NCBI RefSeq assembly: GCF_900016645.1
Contig: NZ_CDGJ01000110.1
Reading direction: 5' to 3' (one strand)
Source of the DNA: Acididesulfobacillus acetoxydans
GTDB taxonomy: Bacteria; Bacillota; Desulfitobacteriia; Desulfitobacteriales; Desulfitobacteriaceae
DNA length: 64,000 nucleotides
Shown: in pieces, positions 24,301 to 32,101 of the stretch
Layout: every line of letters begins with the position of its first letter
Position numbering within the stretch: the stretch's first letter is position 1
Notes under the pieces: generated by a model
What the model was told of the DNA's origin: nothing
The model's database searches: none
What the model saw: the letters and a program-made list of their open reading frames with translations, nothing else
Program-made: the position numbers and the translations under genes

Positions 24301-25287
24301 TCAATCATTATTTAACACTTTTTCGCTCTCGGGTGACCGGATTCCTGCCCTTGGACAAGTTTTTTTGTCTCGGCAGTGCCCGCACACTCCATCCTCTGCC
24401 ATCTCTTTACATTTGCCGCAGCTATCGTCGACTTGGGTGCAGGGCTCCGCGTGAATCAGGACCGAGGCGCCGGGCAGGGCCGCGCCGATTTCCTGCTCGA
24501 TCGCATCGCACAAATCGTGTACTCTGGCCACGGAGGCATATTTAGGCACCACCAAATGCAGGTCGATATAGCGTTCCGCCCCGGCCTTGCGTGTACGCAG
24601 ATCGTGAAAATCCACAAATTCCTGGGCATGCCGATTAATGATGCCCTGGATAACCCTCTGTTCCGTTTCTGGCAGGCTGACATCCACCAAAGGCATGAAA
24701 GATTCCTTGGTCAGGTTGTAAGCTGCCTTTATAATCAGCAGAGCCACCAGGATGGCCACCAGCGGGTCCAGCCAAGTCCAGCCCGTCACTTTGATCAGCA
24801 CCAGACCGAGAAAAACCCCTCCCGAGGTATAGACATCGGTGCGCAAATGGAGCGCATCGGCTTCAAGAGCAATAGAATCCGTTTTCTTCGCCACCCGCAT
24901 AAGCTGGCTCGAAACGATAAAGTTGATGACCGTCGACCCTCCCATGATCAGAAGGCCCCAGCCGTAATTGTCCACCTCGACCCCAGTGCTGATCTTCCGG
25001 ATCGCTTCGAGAATAATCCAGAGCGCCGCGAAGAAAATCAGGGCAGCCTCAATGGTTCCTGAAACATTTTCTATTTTGCCGTGCCCGTAAGCATGCCGTA
25101 CGTCTGCCGGTTTTCCCGACTCCCGCACCGCAAAGAGGGCAATCACGGAAGCCAAAAGGTCAATGCCCGAGTGAATGCCCTCGGAGATAATACTGACAGA
25201 TCCGCTCCAAAGACCGACAAACACTTTACCCAGCGCCAAGATGCCGTTCGAAGCCACAGACAGCGTGGCCACACCGGTCTTGTTCAC
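24301..25287 (-). CDS. Cation diffusion facilitator, FieF/MMT1 (COG0053) type
   Basis: Proton-coupled exporter of divalent metal, 328 residues. Six helices carry the metal-site motifs SEGIHSGID and EADALHLRTD, of the FieF/YiiP class with DxxxD/HxxxD replacements. A cytoplasmic domain follows. The last 50 residues contain a cysteine cluster (CGKCKEM, CGHC, CPR) that is extra to the family and may bind metal. The GTG at 25287 has GGGGAG eight bases upstream. A leader with a candidate Ni/Co riboswitch and terminator precedes it, which points to Co(II) or Ni(II) as substrate. Confidence 0.9.
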   Translation of the reverse strand: MNKTGVATLSVASNGILALGKVFVGLWSGSVSIISEGIHSGIDLLASVIALFAVRESGKPADVRHAYGHGKIENVSGTIEAALIFFAALWIILEAIRKISTGVEVDNYGWGLLIMGGSTVINFIVSSQLMRVAKKTDSIALEADALHLRTDVYTSGGVFLGLVLIKVTGWTWLDPLVAILVALLIIKAAYNLTKESFMPLVDVSLPETEQRVIQGIINRHAQEFVDFHDLRTRKAGAERYIDLHLVVPKYASVARVHDLCDAIEQEIGAALPGASVLIHAEPCTQVDDSCGKCKEMAEDGVCGHCRDKKTCPRAGIRSPESEKVLNND

Positions 25288-25343
25288 ACGCGTCACTCCC
25301 CGTTCTTTCCCTGAAAGCCCGCAACATACAGAAAACTCATGAA

Positions 25344-25453
25344 AAGAAAACTCGGCTGGTGCGATCGCTCAAACGAGCGACCGGTTGAATCAAGGCGGCC
25401 GACGCAAATTTTCTTATCCTAAAGCAGATGTATGTTTTGGGGTAGGACAAAAT
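25344..25453. repeat. Dispersed structured repeat, copy A
   Basis: About 110 bases, closely matching copy B at 55549-55657. Shared blocks on the plus strand are AAGAAAACTCG, GCGATCGCTCAA, CGGTTGAATCA, GACGCAA and TTTTCTTATCCTA. Two hairpins can form: AAGAAAACT with a TTTTCTT arm (enclosing a GATCGCTC/GAGCGA stem), and TTATCCTA with TAGGACAA. On the minus strand it begins at the T-run of the leader terminator and ends 56 bases before the cation exporter start codon. Confidence 0.85.
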
Positions 25454-25540
25454 AAAGGACTTCCGCCCTGAGGAAGTCCCACGGATACTCCGTTGCCCAA
25501 CGAGAGCCCAGCTCACAAGCTTGACAATTCACTTTATGAC
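25451..25540 (-). promoter_or_regulatory. Candidate NiCo (czcD-type) riboswitch with terminator
   Basis: On the minus strand a hairpin GAGC-TGG-GCTC is followed by GGGCAAC, a short stem CGG-AGTAT-CCG and GTGGGAC. These elements recall the NiCo riboswitch (GGCAAC, stem, GTGGGAC). The GGGACTTCC end overlaps the left arm of a perfect 8-bp terminator (GGACTTCC / GGAAGTCC at 25457-25479) followed by TTTATTTT, so aptamer and terminator would exclude each other. The P2 helix is weak in hand folding. The controlled gene is a COG0053 metal exporter, which supports the class. Confidence 0.45.
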
Positions 25541-25590
25541 TAGAGTATCAAATTAGTTCTGCCAACGCAAGTGTTTTTTACTCAGTTGCC

Positions 25591-26037
25591 TCAGGAGATC
25601 ATGAGGTTTCCCAAAAGGATCCAAGCCAAGCCGAGAGCGATCCGGCACAGAGACGGCATCAGGCTCCAAACCACCTGCTTACGTTTCAGTTTGGGAATGA
25701 GCCCCGTACCGACCAACAAAGCCCAGGCCAGGAGCCCCAGCACCGGAGTGAAAAACACGCCAAAAAGGACAAGGCTAATTAAGCCCCCTGTCAGTCCTTG
25801 GACTACCCCTTGTTCTCCGATTTTATGTCCGACAAAGTAGAGGAGAATAATTCCGCTGCCGCTCCCGACAATCAAGATCACTTCCCAAAACCAAAACCCC
25901 GGGCCCCCGTTCAGTAAGAAGTTCAGAACCGTTACTACCACAGCCGACGCCAAAACTCCGCGGACACCGCCAAAAAAGGTCAGACCGCCCGCCCAGACCA
26001 AAAGGCCTTCCACCAGTATCCATTCACCCAGCCCCAT
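25591..26037 (-). CDS. Hypothetical membrane protein, DUF456-like
   Basis: The protein has 148 residues, almost entirely hydrophobic and Gly/Val/Leu-rich with about four to five helices. The middle (GHKIGEQGVVQGLTGG) recalls the glycine-zipper segment of DUF456 membrane proteins, some of which have been described as ion channels, but the match is loose. The function is unknown. It stands alone between the spore-coat cluster and the metal-exporter leader. Confidence 0.6.
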   Translation of the reverse strand: MGLGEWILVEGLLVWAGGLTFFGGVRGVLASAVVVTVLNFLLNGGPGFWFWEVILIVGSGSGIILLYFVGHKIGEQGVVQGLTGGLISLVLFGVFFTPVLGLLAWALLVGTGLIPKLKRKQVVWSLMPSLCRIALGLAWILLGNLMIS

Positions 26038-26137
26038 CGCAAGCCCCCCTCACGCCCTAGTATGACCCAAGGACGGGAAGGTCATCCCTGCCATCCGGGC
26101 CGGCAGATAGCCACCGCAAAAGCCTGCCTGCGCCTCT

Positions 26138-26212
26138 CTATTCCATGTCTATGATGTGTGGTTCAAACTCGCCGTTGCGATCCCGGGGAATCGCCAGTTC
26201 TGTTTCACCCAT
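26138..26212 (-). pseudogene. Remnant of an IS256-family transposase
   Basis: The 24-residue frame contains ELAIPRDRNGEFEPHII, the highly conserved N-terminal segment of IS256/Mutator transposases (family pattern E-x-x-I-P-R-D-R-x-G-x-F-E-P). Nothing recognisable remains upstream or downstream, and a stop follows six residues after the motif. It is a decayed fragment of a former insertion sequence. Confidence 0.75.
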
Positions 26213-26384
26213 ACGTGTTTGAATGGACAGGGCGCCTGTCCCTGAAGGCAAAAAAGTGCGGCTTCATCCCAGCCTGGGGCCTCGGCTTCTTTGAGTGGCA
26301 GTGCTTGGAAGTCTGGCCCGGTTATGTTCGATCGGCCCGGCTGCTCCCGCTTCCATAAGTGGAAGGGGTTCCCGGTACTTTGTT

Positions 26385-26410
26385 CCGGTGGGGGGGCTGC
26401 CCCCCACCGG
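26385..26410. other. Very stable GC hairpin downstream of cotD-like gene
   Basis: An 11-bp perfect stem CCGGTGGGGGG / CCCCCCACCGG with a four-base loop lies 47 bases past the cotD-like stop codon. There is no T-run, so it is not a standard intrinsic terminator. The remaining gap (26038-26456) holds the IS256 scar and a 7-bp inverted repeat at 26226-26242. Confidence 0.55.
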
Positions 26411-26456
26411 AGTCTCGACATTTAACTTTAGTTGAACGAGTTCACTCAGCGGTTTT

Positions 26457-26723
26457 TTAAAAGAACAGACGATTGGATCCGCCGAAGCCGCCGAACCCGC
26501 CGAAGCCGCCAAATCCGCCGGCAGCCGGAAACGCCTGCGCACCGGGAACGAAACCCCGATTGACCGTGACATTCGTTTGCAGCGGTTGAACAATATGCTG
26601 AGGAACACTTACGATATTTTGCCGGTTGATAGTCACGACGGGATGAATAACCGGAACTACTTGAGGAGTGCAGTAATCATGCACAACATACCGAGGGGGA
26701 CAAACGATGGGGCAACCACACAT
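26457..26723 (-). CDS. CotD-like spore coat protein
   Basis: The protein has 88 residues. The first 45 (MCGCPIVCPPRYVVHDYC, then VIHPVVTINRQN) match the Cys/His/Pro-rich style of CotD inner-coat proteins of Bacillus. The tail is a GFGG repeat (four copies) encoded by a simple DNA repeat, ending SNRLFF. It would be made in the mother cell late in sporulation. It heads in the same direction as the four tiny YjcZ-like genes upstream. Confidence 0.75.
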   Translation of the reverse strand: MCGCPIVCPPRYVVHDYCTPQVVPVIHPVVTINRQNIVSVPQHIVQPLQTNVTVNRGFVPGAQAFPAAGGFGGFGGFGGFGGSNRLFF

Positions 26724-26796
26724 CTTGGAATCGCCTCCTTACACTCATAGTCGCCGTTTCGGCACTGCCGGGTTTGCCTCCCCGTCGGACGGGACA

Positions 26797-26841
26797 GGCT
26801 CTTCGGGCTCTTAGGGCTCTTTGGCCTCTTCGGCCTCACGG
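26797..26841. repeat. 9-bp tandem repeat, four to five units
   Basis: Units GGCTCTTCG, GGCTCTTAG, GGCTCTTTG, GCCTCTTCG and a degenerate fifth. They lie between the cotD-like gene and the first tiny gene. A 116-residue minus frame crosses the repeat (PKS units) but overlaps both neighbours and has no support. Confidence 0.75.
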
Positions 26842-26919
26842 GACACCCGAACCCTTCCCAATCAGGCCTTGTGAGGGGCAGCCCTTGTCTTTGACAAGAG
26901 CTGCTGCCTTTTCGCTGTT

Positions 26920-27030
26920 CTAGAAGATTACACCCAAGGCGATGAGGATCAGAATGGCGATGGCAATAATCCCCGCTCCGATACCGTGACCTCCGTAACC
27001 TCCGCAACCGTAACCGTATCCGCCGTACAC
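26920..27030 (-). CDS. YjcZ-like tiny spore protein 1, 36 residues
   Basis: A GTG start at 27030 follows GGGGGTGAG. The product starts VYGGYGYGCGGYGGHG and ends in a single hydrophobic helix, GIIAIAILILIALGVIF. This Gly/Tyr head plus tiny transmembrane tail is the signature of YjcZ-family sporulation proteins. It is the most downstream of four tandem relatives. Their role in the spore is unknown. Confidence 0.8.
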   Translation of the reverse strand: MYGGYGYGCGGYGGHGIGAGIIAIAILILIALGVIF

Positions 27031-27066
27031 AATCTCACCCCCGCTTCAGCTTTAAACGTGATCCAG

Positions 27067-27168
27067 TTAGAATACAATACCCAAAGCGATGAGAAGCAGG
27101 ATGATAACGACTACGATAGCAATTCCTGCACCCCAACCACCGGCTGCTGCACCTGCACCAAATGCCAT
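27067..27168 (-). CDS. YjcZ-like tiny spore protein 2, 33 residues
   Basis: The ATG at 27168 follows AGGAGG by nine bases. The product reads MAFGAGAAAGGWGAG followed by a helix ending LLLIALGIVF. It is most similar to copy 4 of the cluster (same length, same ending), which suggests that two sequence types alternate after duplication. Confidence 0.8.
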   Translation of the reverse strand: MAFGAGAAAGGWGAGIAIVVVIILLLIALGIVF

Positions 27169-27226
27169 TTTAATGAACCTCCTTTATCGCTTTGTTCTGA
27201 GCCCGGAGTCACGTCTGCTTTCCCTC

Positions 27227-27388
27227 TTAGAAAATCACGCCGAGAGCAATCAGTATAAGAATTGCAATGGCGATAATCCCGACGCCGACACCCCAGCCGG
27301 CTCCTGTAGCCGGAGCGGCCATGACCGGAGTCGCGCAGCAAGGATTCGCGCCGTAACCCCCAAAACCATATCCAGCGTATCCGTACAT
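27227..27388 (-). CDS. YjcZ-like tiny spore protein 3, 53 residues
   Basis: The ATG at 27388 follows GGAGG by seven bases. The head MYGYAGYGFGGYGANPCC is longer than in the other copies and contains a Cys pair, then an Ala/Pro/Gly stretch; the tail IIAIAILILIALGVIF is identical in type to copy 1. The Cys pair could allow cross-linking in the coat, which is inference. Confidence 0.82.
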   Translation of the reverse strand: MYGYAGYGFGGYGANPCCATPVMAAPATGAGWGVGVGIIAIAILILIALGVIF

Positions 27389-27432
27389 TCTATTTCCTCC
27401 TCTCAAATTACGTTAGTTGGACGATTTTTTTC

Positions 27433-27534
27433 TTAGAAGACAATACCCATCGCGATTAACAGGAGAATAATCACCACGACGACCGCAATTCCGGGCAAGA
27501 AGTTCGGTCCGCACCCATCTACACCGTAAGCCAT
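27433..27534 (-). CDS. YjcZ-like tiny spore protein 4, 33 residues
   Basis: The ATG at 27534 follows AAGGAGGAGG. The product MAYGVDGCGPNFLPG is followed by the helix IAVVVVIILLLIAMGIVF. It is the first gene of the tandem set; each gene has its own strong ribosome-binding site. Such proteins are typically made during sporulation and found in spore membranes or coat. Confidence 0.82.
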   Translation of the reverse strand: MAYGVDGCGPNFLPGIAVVVVIILLLIAMGIVF

Positions 27535-27638
27535 TATACCTCCTCCTTTCTCATTCAGTCCCTGGACCTACTACAGAATATGGCAAGGGAGCCAAATTTG
27601 TTATTAATCCGGTAAAATAATCCTAAACTCATAAGAAA

Positions 27639-27668
27639 GCCGCCCTGTCCCTAAGCGGGACGGGCGGC
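27639..27668 (-). terminator. Intrinsic terminator after the deacetylase gene
   Basis: GCCGCCC and GTCCC pair with GGGAC and GGGCGGC around a five-base loop, with one bulged base. TTTCTTA follows on the minus strand. It separates the deacetylase lipoprotein gene from the tiny spore genes. Confidence 0.65.
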
Positions 27669-27700
27669 CGCGGCGATTTTTCCGGACCGTAATCAGAATC

Positions 27701-27766
27701 AGCAATCCGGATCAGTAATTCCGATCAGTAATTCCGCATTAGTAATTCCGATCAGTAATTCGGATT
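27701..27766. repeat. 13-bp tandem repeat over the end of the deacetylase gene
   Basis: Units related to GATCAGTAATTCC begin at about 27701, 27714, 27727, 27741 and 27754, a 13-14 base period. The stop codon of the deacetylase gene (27752-27754) lies inside the array, so unit changes could alter the C-terminus. Confidence 0.75.
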
Positions 27767-28672
27767 CTCAATCCGGCGTTTGAATTCCTTCATGCCCATG
27801 TCGGCATAACAATAAACCCTGTGAATCAGGAAAGGATCACTGCCGCGGACGGCCCAGCCCCGCTCGGTTGTAAACGCGAGCCGATAACCGGCTTTTTGCA
27901 GCTGCCCGATTACCTCCGGGTTGTATCCGCCATAAGGATAAGCAAAATATAAGACCGGCTGCCCGGTAATCCCCCGGAGAAACTTTTTCGAATCTTCCAG
28001 CTCTTTAGCCTGCTCGGCGGGAGCCAGTTTGGTCAAGTCGAGATGGTGTACGGTGTGCCCGCCAATACTCCAGCCGGCGGCAATCAACCCTTGCAATTGC
28101 CGGCTCGAGAGATACCCGCTCCCGTCCACATAGCTCGACACCATGAATACCAGGGCCGTAAACCCATATTTTCGGAGAATGGGCAAGGCATTTGTATAGT
28201 TATCCGTATAGCCGTCGTCAAACGTGATCAGGAACGGCTTTGACGGCAGCAGCCCCTGCCCTTGGAGAAACTTTTCCAGCTGCTGCGGCGTGATGTCATG
28301 ATAGCCGTGGCCGGCTAAGTACGCCATTTGCTCCTCAAATTGAGCCGGAGGCATGCGCAAGGGATTCCCGGCCTGAACCAGGACGGAATGATAGTAAAGT
28401 ACCGGCACCGCTTTGACCGAGGGATCTCCGGTCACCGGCGCACCCGCGCTTACCGCCGTCGCCGGGGCCTTTGGGCCGCCCTTGGCGCCGGTTTGGTCCC
28501 CTGTTCGCTTCGACCCCGACTGAGCCTGGGCCGATCCGCTTTGCAGGCTGCCGCCGGTTTTCCCCGGACTCCCCGGTGGGGCACCCAGCCCAAAAATCCC
28601 CCCTGGGGAACAGGACGTCAAAATCAGCACAAGAGCCAAAACCCCCAGCAAAACGAACACTCGTCCTTTCAT
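27752..28672 (-). CDS. Polysaccharide deacetylase lipoprotein (NodB domain)
   Basis: Likely removes acetyl groups from peptidoglycan or another surface glycan, 306 residues. The ATG at 28672 follows AAGGGGG; an upstream TTG is unsupported. A signal peptide with lipobox LTSC (about residue 22) anchors it outside the cell, followed by a Gly/Ser/Lys-rich linker to about residue 85. NodB motif 1 is TFDDGYTDNY and motif 2 is HTVHHLDL, both with metal-binding His/Asp. In sporeformers such enzymes often act in spore or wall remodelling. Confidence 0.88.
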   Translation of the reverse strand: MKGRVFVLLGVLALVLILTSCSPGGIFGLGAPPGSPGKTGGSLQSGSAQAQSGSKRTGDQTGAKGGPKAPATAVSAGAPVTGDPSVKAVPVLYYHSVLVQAGNPLRMPPAQFEEQMAYLAGHGYHDITPQQLEKFLQGQGLLPSKPFLITFDDGYTDNYTNALPILRKYGFTALVFMVSSYVDGSGYLSSRQLQGLIAAGWSIGGHTVHHLDLTKLAPAEQAKELEDSKKFLRGITGQPVLYFAYPYGGYNPEVIGQLQKAGYRLAFTTERGWAVRGSDPFLIHRVYCYADMGMKEFKRRIENPNY

Positions 28673-28775
28673 GGCACATCCCCCTTCAGCGCAAGACTTC
28701 TCTCCCAACAGTTTGTCCTTTTACTTTTTCGCGCCCGGATTCTAAATTCCTGCTTGCGCCACAAGACACCGACGG

Positions 28776-28811
28776 CAAAAAAAAATCAGGGCCTGTGCCC
28801 CGCACAGCCCT
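28776..28811 (-). terminator. Intrinsic terminator of the DUF1638 gene
   Basis: AGGGC-T-GTGC pairs with GCAC-A-GGCCCT around a short G loop, followed on the minus strand by GA and nine T. It is 130 bases past the DUF1638 stop. Confidence 0.8.
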
Positions 28812-28938
28812 AAGCATTTCCACCGGACAACCCCGTCGCCTGAACTACCCCCGCTTACAATTCGCTCCAGCGGCCGGCCGCAGTTTTCGTGCCCTCAAGC
28901 AGGCACAAGCGTGCGACCGGGGAGTCTCCTTGCTCACC

Positions 28939-29598
28939 TTACCCATCGGCCGGCCTGTCTTCTTCAGCCATCGCGCTGATCAGGACTTTCTTCAGCCGTT
29001 CCAACCCTACCGCCCGTCCTTCCAACGGAATGGATGCCCAATCGGAAAAGTCAAGAATTTCTTCCACATGCTCCAGTGCATATTCATCAAAAAAGCCGAT
29101 CGGATCGAGCAATATTCCCCCGCCGGTGTACTGGGGAAAATTCTCGTTGGCATTGGCTTTGTCCCAGCCTTTAAAGACCTGATCCCTATACTTCAACCAG
29201 CCGGCCGTGCAGAACCACACCTTTTGTCCGTCCGCTATGGCGTCTCTTTGTTCCCCATCGGCCAACATGTCAACACAATTCTCCACATCGGTTCTGGAAA
29301 TATAGAATCCTTCTTCCCGCATCTCATCAATGACTTTGTCGATAGTACGCAGGGGATCGCGGATATTGATATAGCAATACTTGCCCCCATAGACCACAAT
29401 GATTTTCTTGGCCAGCTTCTTAGCCGCTTCCAGCTGCTTCTGCAGCTGTTTTTCCAGTTCCTCGGGAACCTGGTGCAGCCCGGGAGCTGTGTAAATGATT
29501 TTGGCATCGAGGAACCCGTTGTCTTTGAGATAATTCAGTTCCGGGATCAAGGTGCCGCAAGCCACAATGGCATAATCTTTGAATGAAAGCGCAGCCAA
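28939..29598 (-). CDS. DUF1638 protein
   Basis: Uncharacterised family of about 220 residues. Typical features are the early strand AIVACGTLIPEL, the central KKIIVVYGGKYCYI and a late WLKYRD. DUF1638 genes often occur near corrinoid-dependent methyltransferases in anaerobes; no such gene is present here, so its role stays open. Two starts are possible: TTG 29598 with AGGTGG nine bases upstream (preferred) or GTG 29610, which overlaps that site. Confidence 0.82.
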   Translation of the reverse strand: MAALSFKDYAIVACGTLIPELNYLKDNGFLDAKIIYTAPGLHQVPEELEKQLQKQLEAAKKLAKKIIVVYGGKYCYINIRDPLRTIDKVIDEMREEGFYISRTDVENCVDMLADGEQRDAIADGQKVWFCTAGWLKYRDQVFKGWDKANANENFPQYTGGGILLDPIGFFDEYALEHVEEILDFSDWASIPLEGRAVGLERLKKVLISAMAEEDRPADG

Positions 29599-29658
29599 AC
29601 AAATCCCCACCTTTCCTCTTCTGTCAAGTTACGAACATTGGCAACTTTCCTTAACTCA

Positions 29659-29687
29659 GTTTAATACCCCTTACCGGTATCTGTCAA
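29659..29687 (-). promoter_or_regulatory. Candidate promoter of the DUF1638 gene
   Basis: A perfect TTGACA (29682-29687) lies 17 bases from TTAAAC (29659-29664) or 15 from TATTAA (29661-29666). The -10 is imperfect. Confidence 0.45.
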
Positions 29688-29786
29688 TCGAAATTTGGGC
29701 GCGCCTCGTTTGTAAATGTCTCATGTTCAACTGTCTTTGGTTTTAGCGCTTACGTTCTAATGCCTCATCTTTGAATGCCTCATGTT

Positions 29787-29825
29787 AAAAAAACCCCCCG
29801 CATCGTCTTGAGTAGGCAGGAGGGT
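29787..29825 (-). terminator. Intrinsic terminator of ilvB-ilvN (first copy)
   Basis: ACCCTCCTGC pairs with GCGGGGGGT (one bulge) and is followed by a run of seven T on the minus strand, 60 bases past the ilvN stop. Confidence 0.75.
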
Positions 29826-29886
29826 AAATACATCCGCGCAGCCCGGTTCCGCCAAGACTCCGGGCCGTCTCCGATTGGTGAATCGC

Positions 29887-30381
29887 CTAAAGATCCTTAG
29901 CCGGAACCGGACCTCTGGACAAGGCTACCTTCCCCGTCCGGACGATCTCAATGATTCCGTGGTCAGCCAAGACTTCACAGAGAGCATCGATTTTCGTTTC
30001 CTCCCCGGTCAGTTCAATGACCATGGTCTCACGGTTGACGTCCACGATCTTGGCTCGGAAAATGTCGACGATGTCAACAATATCCGAACGGGTCTCCGAA
30101 CTTGCCTTGACTTTGATCAAGGCCAATTCCCGGTGAATGCCGTCAATCCCCGTCAAATCCGTAATCTTAATCACATCGACAAGTTTGGACAGTTGGTTCA
30201 CCACCTGCTCCAGTTCCATATCGTCCGCTTCCACCACGATCGTAATCCGGGTCGTCTCCGCTTCTTCCGTGTACCCGGCGGCAATACTTTCGATGTTAAA
30301 AGCCCTGCGGCTGATCAAACCCGAGATATGGGTCAAAACGCCGGGACGGTTCTCAACCAGTACAGCCAGTGTGTGCTTCAT
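29887..30381 (-). CDS. ilvN: Acetolactate synthase regulatory subunit, copy 1
   Basis: Small subunit that gives activity and valine feedback to acetohydroxyacid synthase, 164 residues. An N-terminal ACT domain (residues 1-78) begins HTLAVLVENRPGVLTHISG, with the GxxxR/FN core RRAFNIESI. The C-terminal domain contains DIFRAKIVDV. It starts one base after the ilvB stop. A second ilvN (60373-60852) is about as long and similar throughout, so this is one of two paralogous enzyme pairs in the window. Confidence 0.95.
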   Translation of the reverse strand: MKHTLAVLVENRPGVLTHISGLISRRAFNIESIAAGYTEEAETTRITIVVEADDMELEQVVNQLSKLVDVIKITDLTGIDGIHRELALIKVKASSETRSDIVDIVDIFRAKIVDVNRETMVIELTGEETKIDALCEVLADHGIIEIVRTGKVALSRGPVPAKDL

Positions 30382-30382
30382 C

Positions 30383-32077
30383 TCAGCGCCCTCCCATCAC
30401 CATTTGGTCCAAACGCGCTCCCCCCGGAACCATCGGCAAGACATCCTCATCGCTGGGAATGCGCACCTCCAGAACAGCCGGACCCGGCAGAGCCAACACT
30501 CTCTCCAGCGTCTCCCTCAACTCTCGGGGCTCCGTGATCCTGAGGGCCGGTACGCCCATGGCCTCCGCCAGTTTGACAAAATCGGTCCTTCCCGACAGGT
30601 CGGTGTGAGCATAACGCCCCCCGTAAAACATGCGCTGCCATTGTGCCACCATCCCCAGAACCCGGTTGTTCAAGATGATGACTTTGACGGGCAAGCCGAA
30701 TTTTGCCACCGTGTCGAACTCCTGACAATTCATCATGATGCCGCCGTCCCCGGCGAAAACGATAACCTGTTTCTCCGGGCATCCAACCTGTGCGCCCAGA
30801 CCCGCCGGCAGACCGTAGCCCATCGTCCCCAAACCGCCGGAGGTCACCCAAGACCCCGGGTGTTTAAACCCGTAAAATTGGGCCGTCCACATTTGATTCT
30901 GCCCCACATCCGTGACGACGACGGCCTCTCCCCGCGTGAGTTCGCTGACCGTTTCGATCACCGCCTGCGGCATGATCACATCATCCCTTTGCTCATAAGT
31001 CAGAGGATTCTCCTGCCGCCACTCCTCCAACTGCCCCAGCCAGGGAGCGAGCTTGCCCGGCCACCCGGCCGTCTCAGCCGGATCCAGCCTTTGCAGGAGC
31101 GCCGGCAACGACCATTTTAAATCACCCAAAACCCGCATATCTGTGCGCACATTCTTGTTGACCTCTGCCGGATCAACGTCAAAGTGAATCACTTTCGCTT
31201 TGGGAGCGAAATGCTCCAAGAGCCCCGTCACCCTGTCGTCAAAACGCACCCCCAGCCCGACGAGAAGATCGCATTCCGTGGTCGCCATGTTCGCCGCATA
31301 AGTTCCATGCATCCCAACCAAGCCGAAATTCCGGGGATGGACCGAAGGTACTGTTCCTAACCCCATGAGACTCAAAACGAGTGGAAAACCTGTCCGCTCG
31401 GCCAGTGTCTGCACTTCCCCAGCCGTCCGGGAAAGATTGACCCCGCCTCCCACAAACAACAACGGGCGCCTCGCCCGGCTCATGGCAGCCATGACCGGTT
31501 CCAGGACCGCCTCATCCCCCGCATAAAGGGGACGGTAACCGCGCAGTTCCACCGTTTGCGGATAAGAGTATTCCAGCTCCGCGGCAAAGACATCTTTAGC
31601 GACATCGACCACCACCGGGCCGGGACGTCCCGTGCGGGCGATGTAAAACGCCTCCTTCATAACCCGGGGCAGTTGCTCGACTTTCTTGACCAGATAGTTG
31701 TGCTTGGTGATCGGAGTGGTGATCCCCCGGATATCCGCCTCCTGAAAGGAATCTCTCCCGATCAGGGAAACCGCGACTTGACCCGTGATCAGGACGAGAG
31801 GAATGGAATCCATATAAGCCGTAGCGATCCCGGTGACCAAATTCGTAGCCCCCGGACCCGACGTGGCCATGACCACCCCGACATCCCCTGTGACCCGCGC
31901 ATACCCGTCGGCAGCGTGAACCGCACCCTGCTCATGCCGGGTTAAGATATGCGGATAATTCGCTGCATAAAGCGCGTCGTAAAGAGTGAGAACGGCTCCG
32001 CCGGGATAGCCGAAAATAACCTTGACGCCCTCGTTTTTCAGGCTTGCCACAATAGCCTGTGCTCCTGTCATTTTCAC
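30383..32077 (-). CDS. ilvB: Acetolactate synthase catalytic subunit, copy 1
   Basis: ThDP enzyme that joins pyruvate with pyruvate or 2-oxobutyrate, the first common step to Val, Leu and Ile. It has 564 residues. The catalytic glutamate lies in the ARHEQGA-type motif (RHEQGAVHAADGYAR near 48). The ThDP/Mg motif is GDGGIMMNCQEF..., ending in NNRVLGMVAQWQRMFY. A GTG start at 32077 follows GGGGAGG by seven bases. It has its own promoter, separate from the larger ilv-leu operon, suggesting different regulation from copy 2. Confidence 0.95.
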   Translation of the reverse strand: MKMTGAQAIVASLKNEGVKVIFGYPGGAVLTLYDALYAANYPHILTRHEQGAVHAADGYARVTGDVGVVMATSGPGATNLVTGIATAYMDSIPLVLITGQVAVSLIGRDSFQEADIRGITTPITKHNYLVKKVEQLPRVMKEAFYIARTGRPGPVVVDVAKDVFAAELEYSYPQTVELRGYRPLYAGDEAVLEPVMAAMSRARRPLLFVGGGVNLSRTAGEVQTLAERTGFPLVLSLMGLGTVPSVHPRNFGLVGMHGTYAANMATTECDLLVGLGVRFDDRVTGLLEHFAPKAKVIHFDVDPAEVNKNVRTDMRVLGDLKWSLPALLQRLDPAETAGWPGKLAPWLGQLEEWRQENPLTYEQRDDVIMPQAVIETVSELTRGEAVVVTDVGQNQMWTAQFYGFKHPGSWVTSGGLGTMGYGLPAGLGAQVGCPEKQVIVFAGDGGIMMNCQEFDTVAKFGLPVKVIILNNRVLGMVAQWQRMFYGGRYAHTDLSGRTDFVKLAEAMGVPALRITEPRELRETLERVLALPGPAVLEVRIPSDEDVLPMVPGGARLDQMVMGGR

Positions 32078-32101
32078 AGCCTGACCTCCCCTGCTCCTTT
32101 C

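Noticed and set aside
26657..27007. 116-codon minus frame with PKS repeats
   Set aside because: It overlaps the cotD-like gene and tiny gene 1 in another frame and lacks a ribosome-binding site; the repeats are the 9-bp DNA repeat.
30137..31120. 327-codon plus-strand frame opposite ilvB
   Set aside because: Antisense shadow of a conserved gene; no family resemblance.
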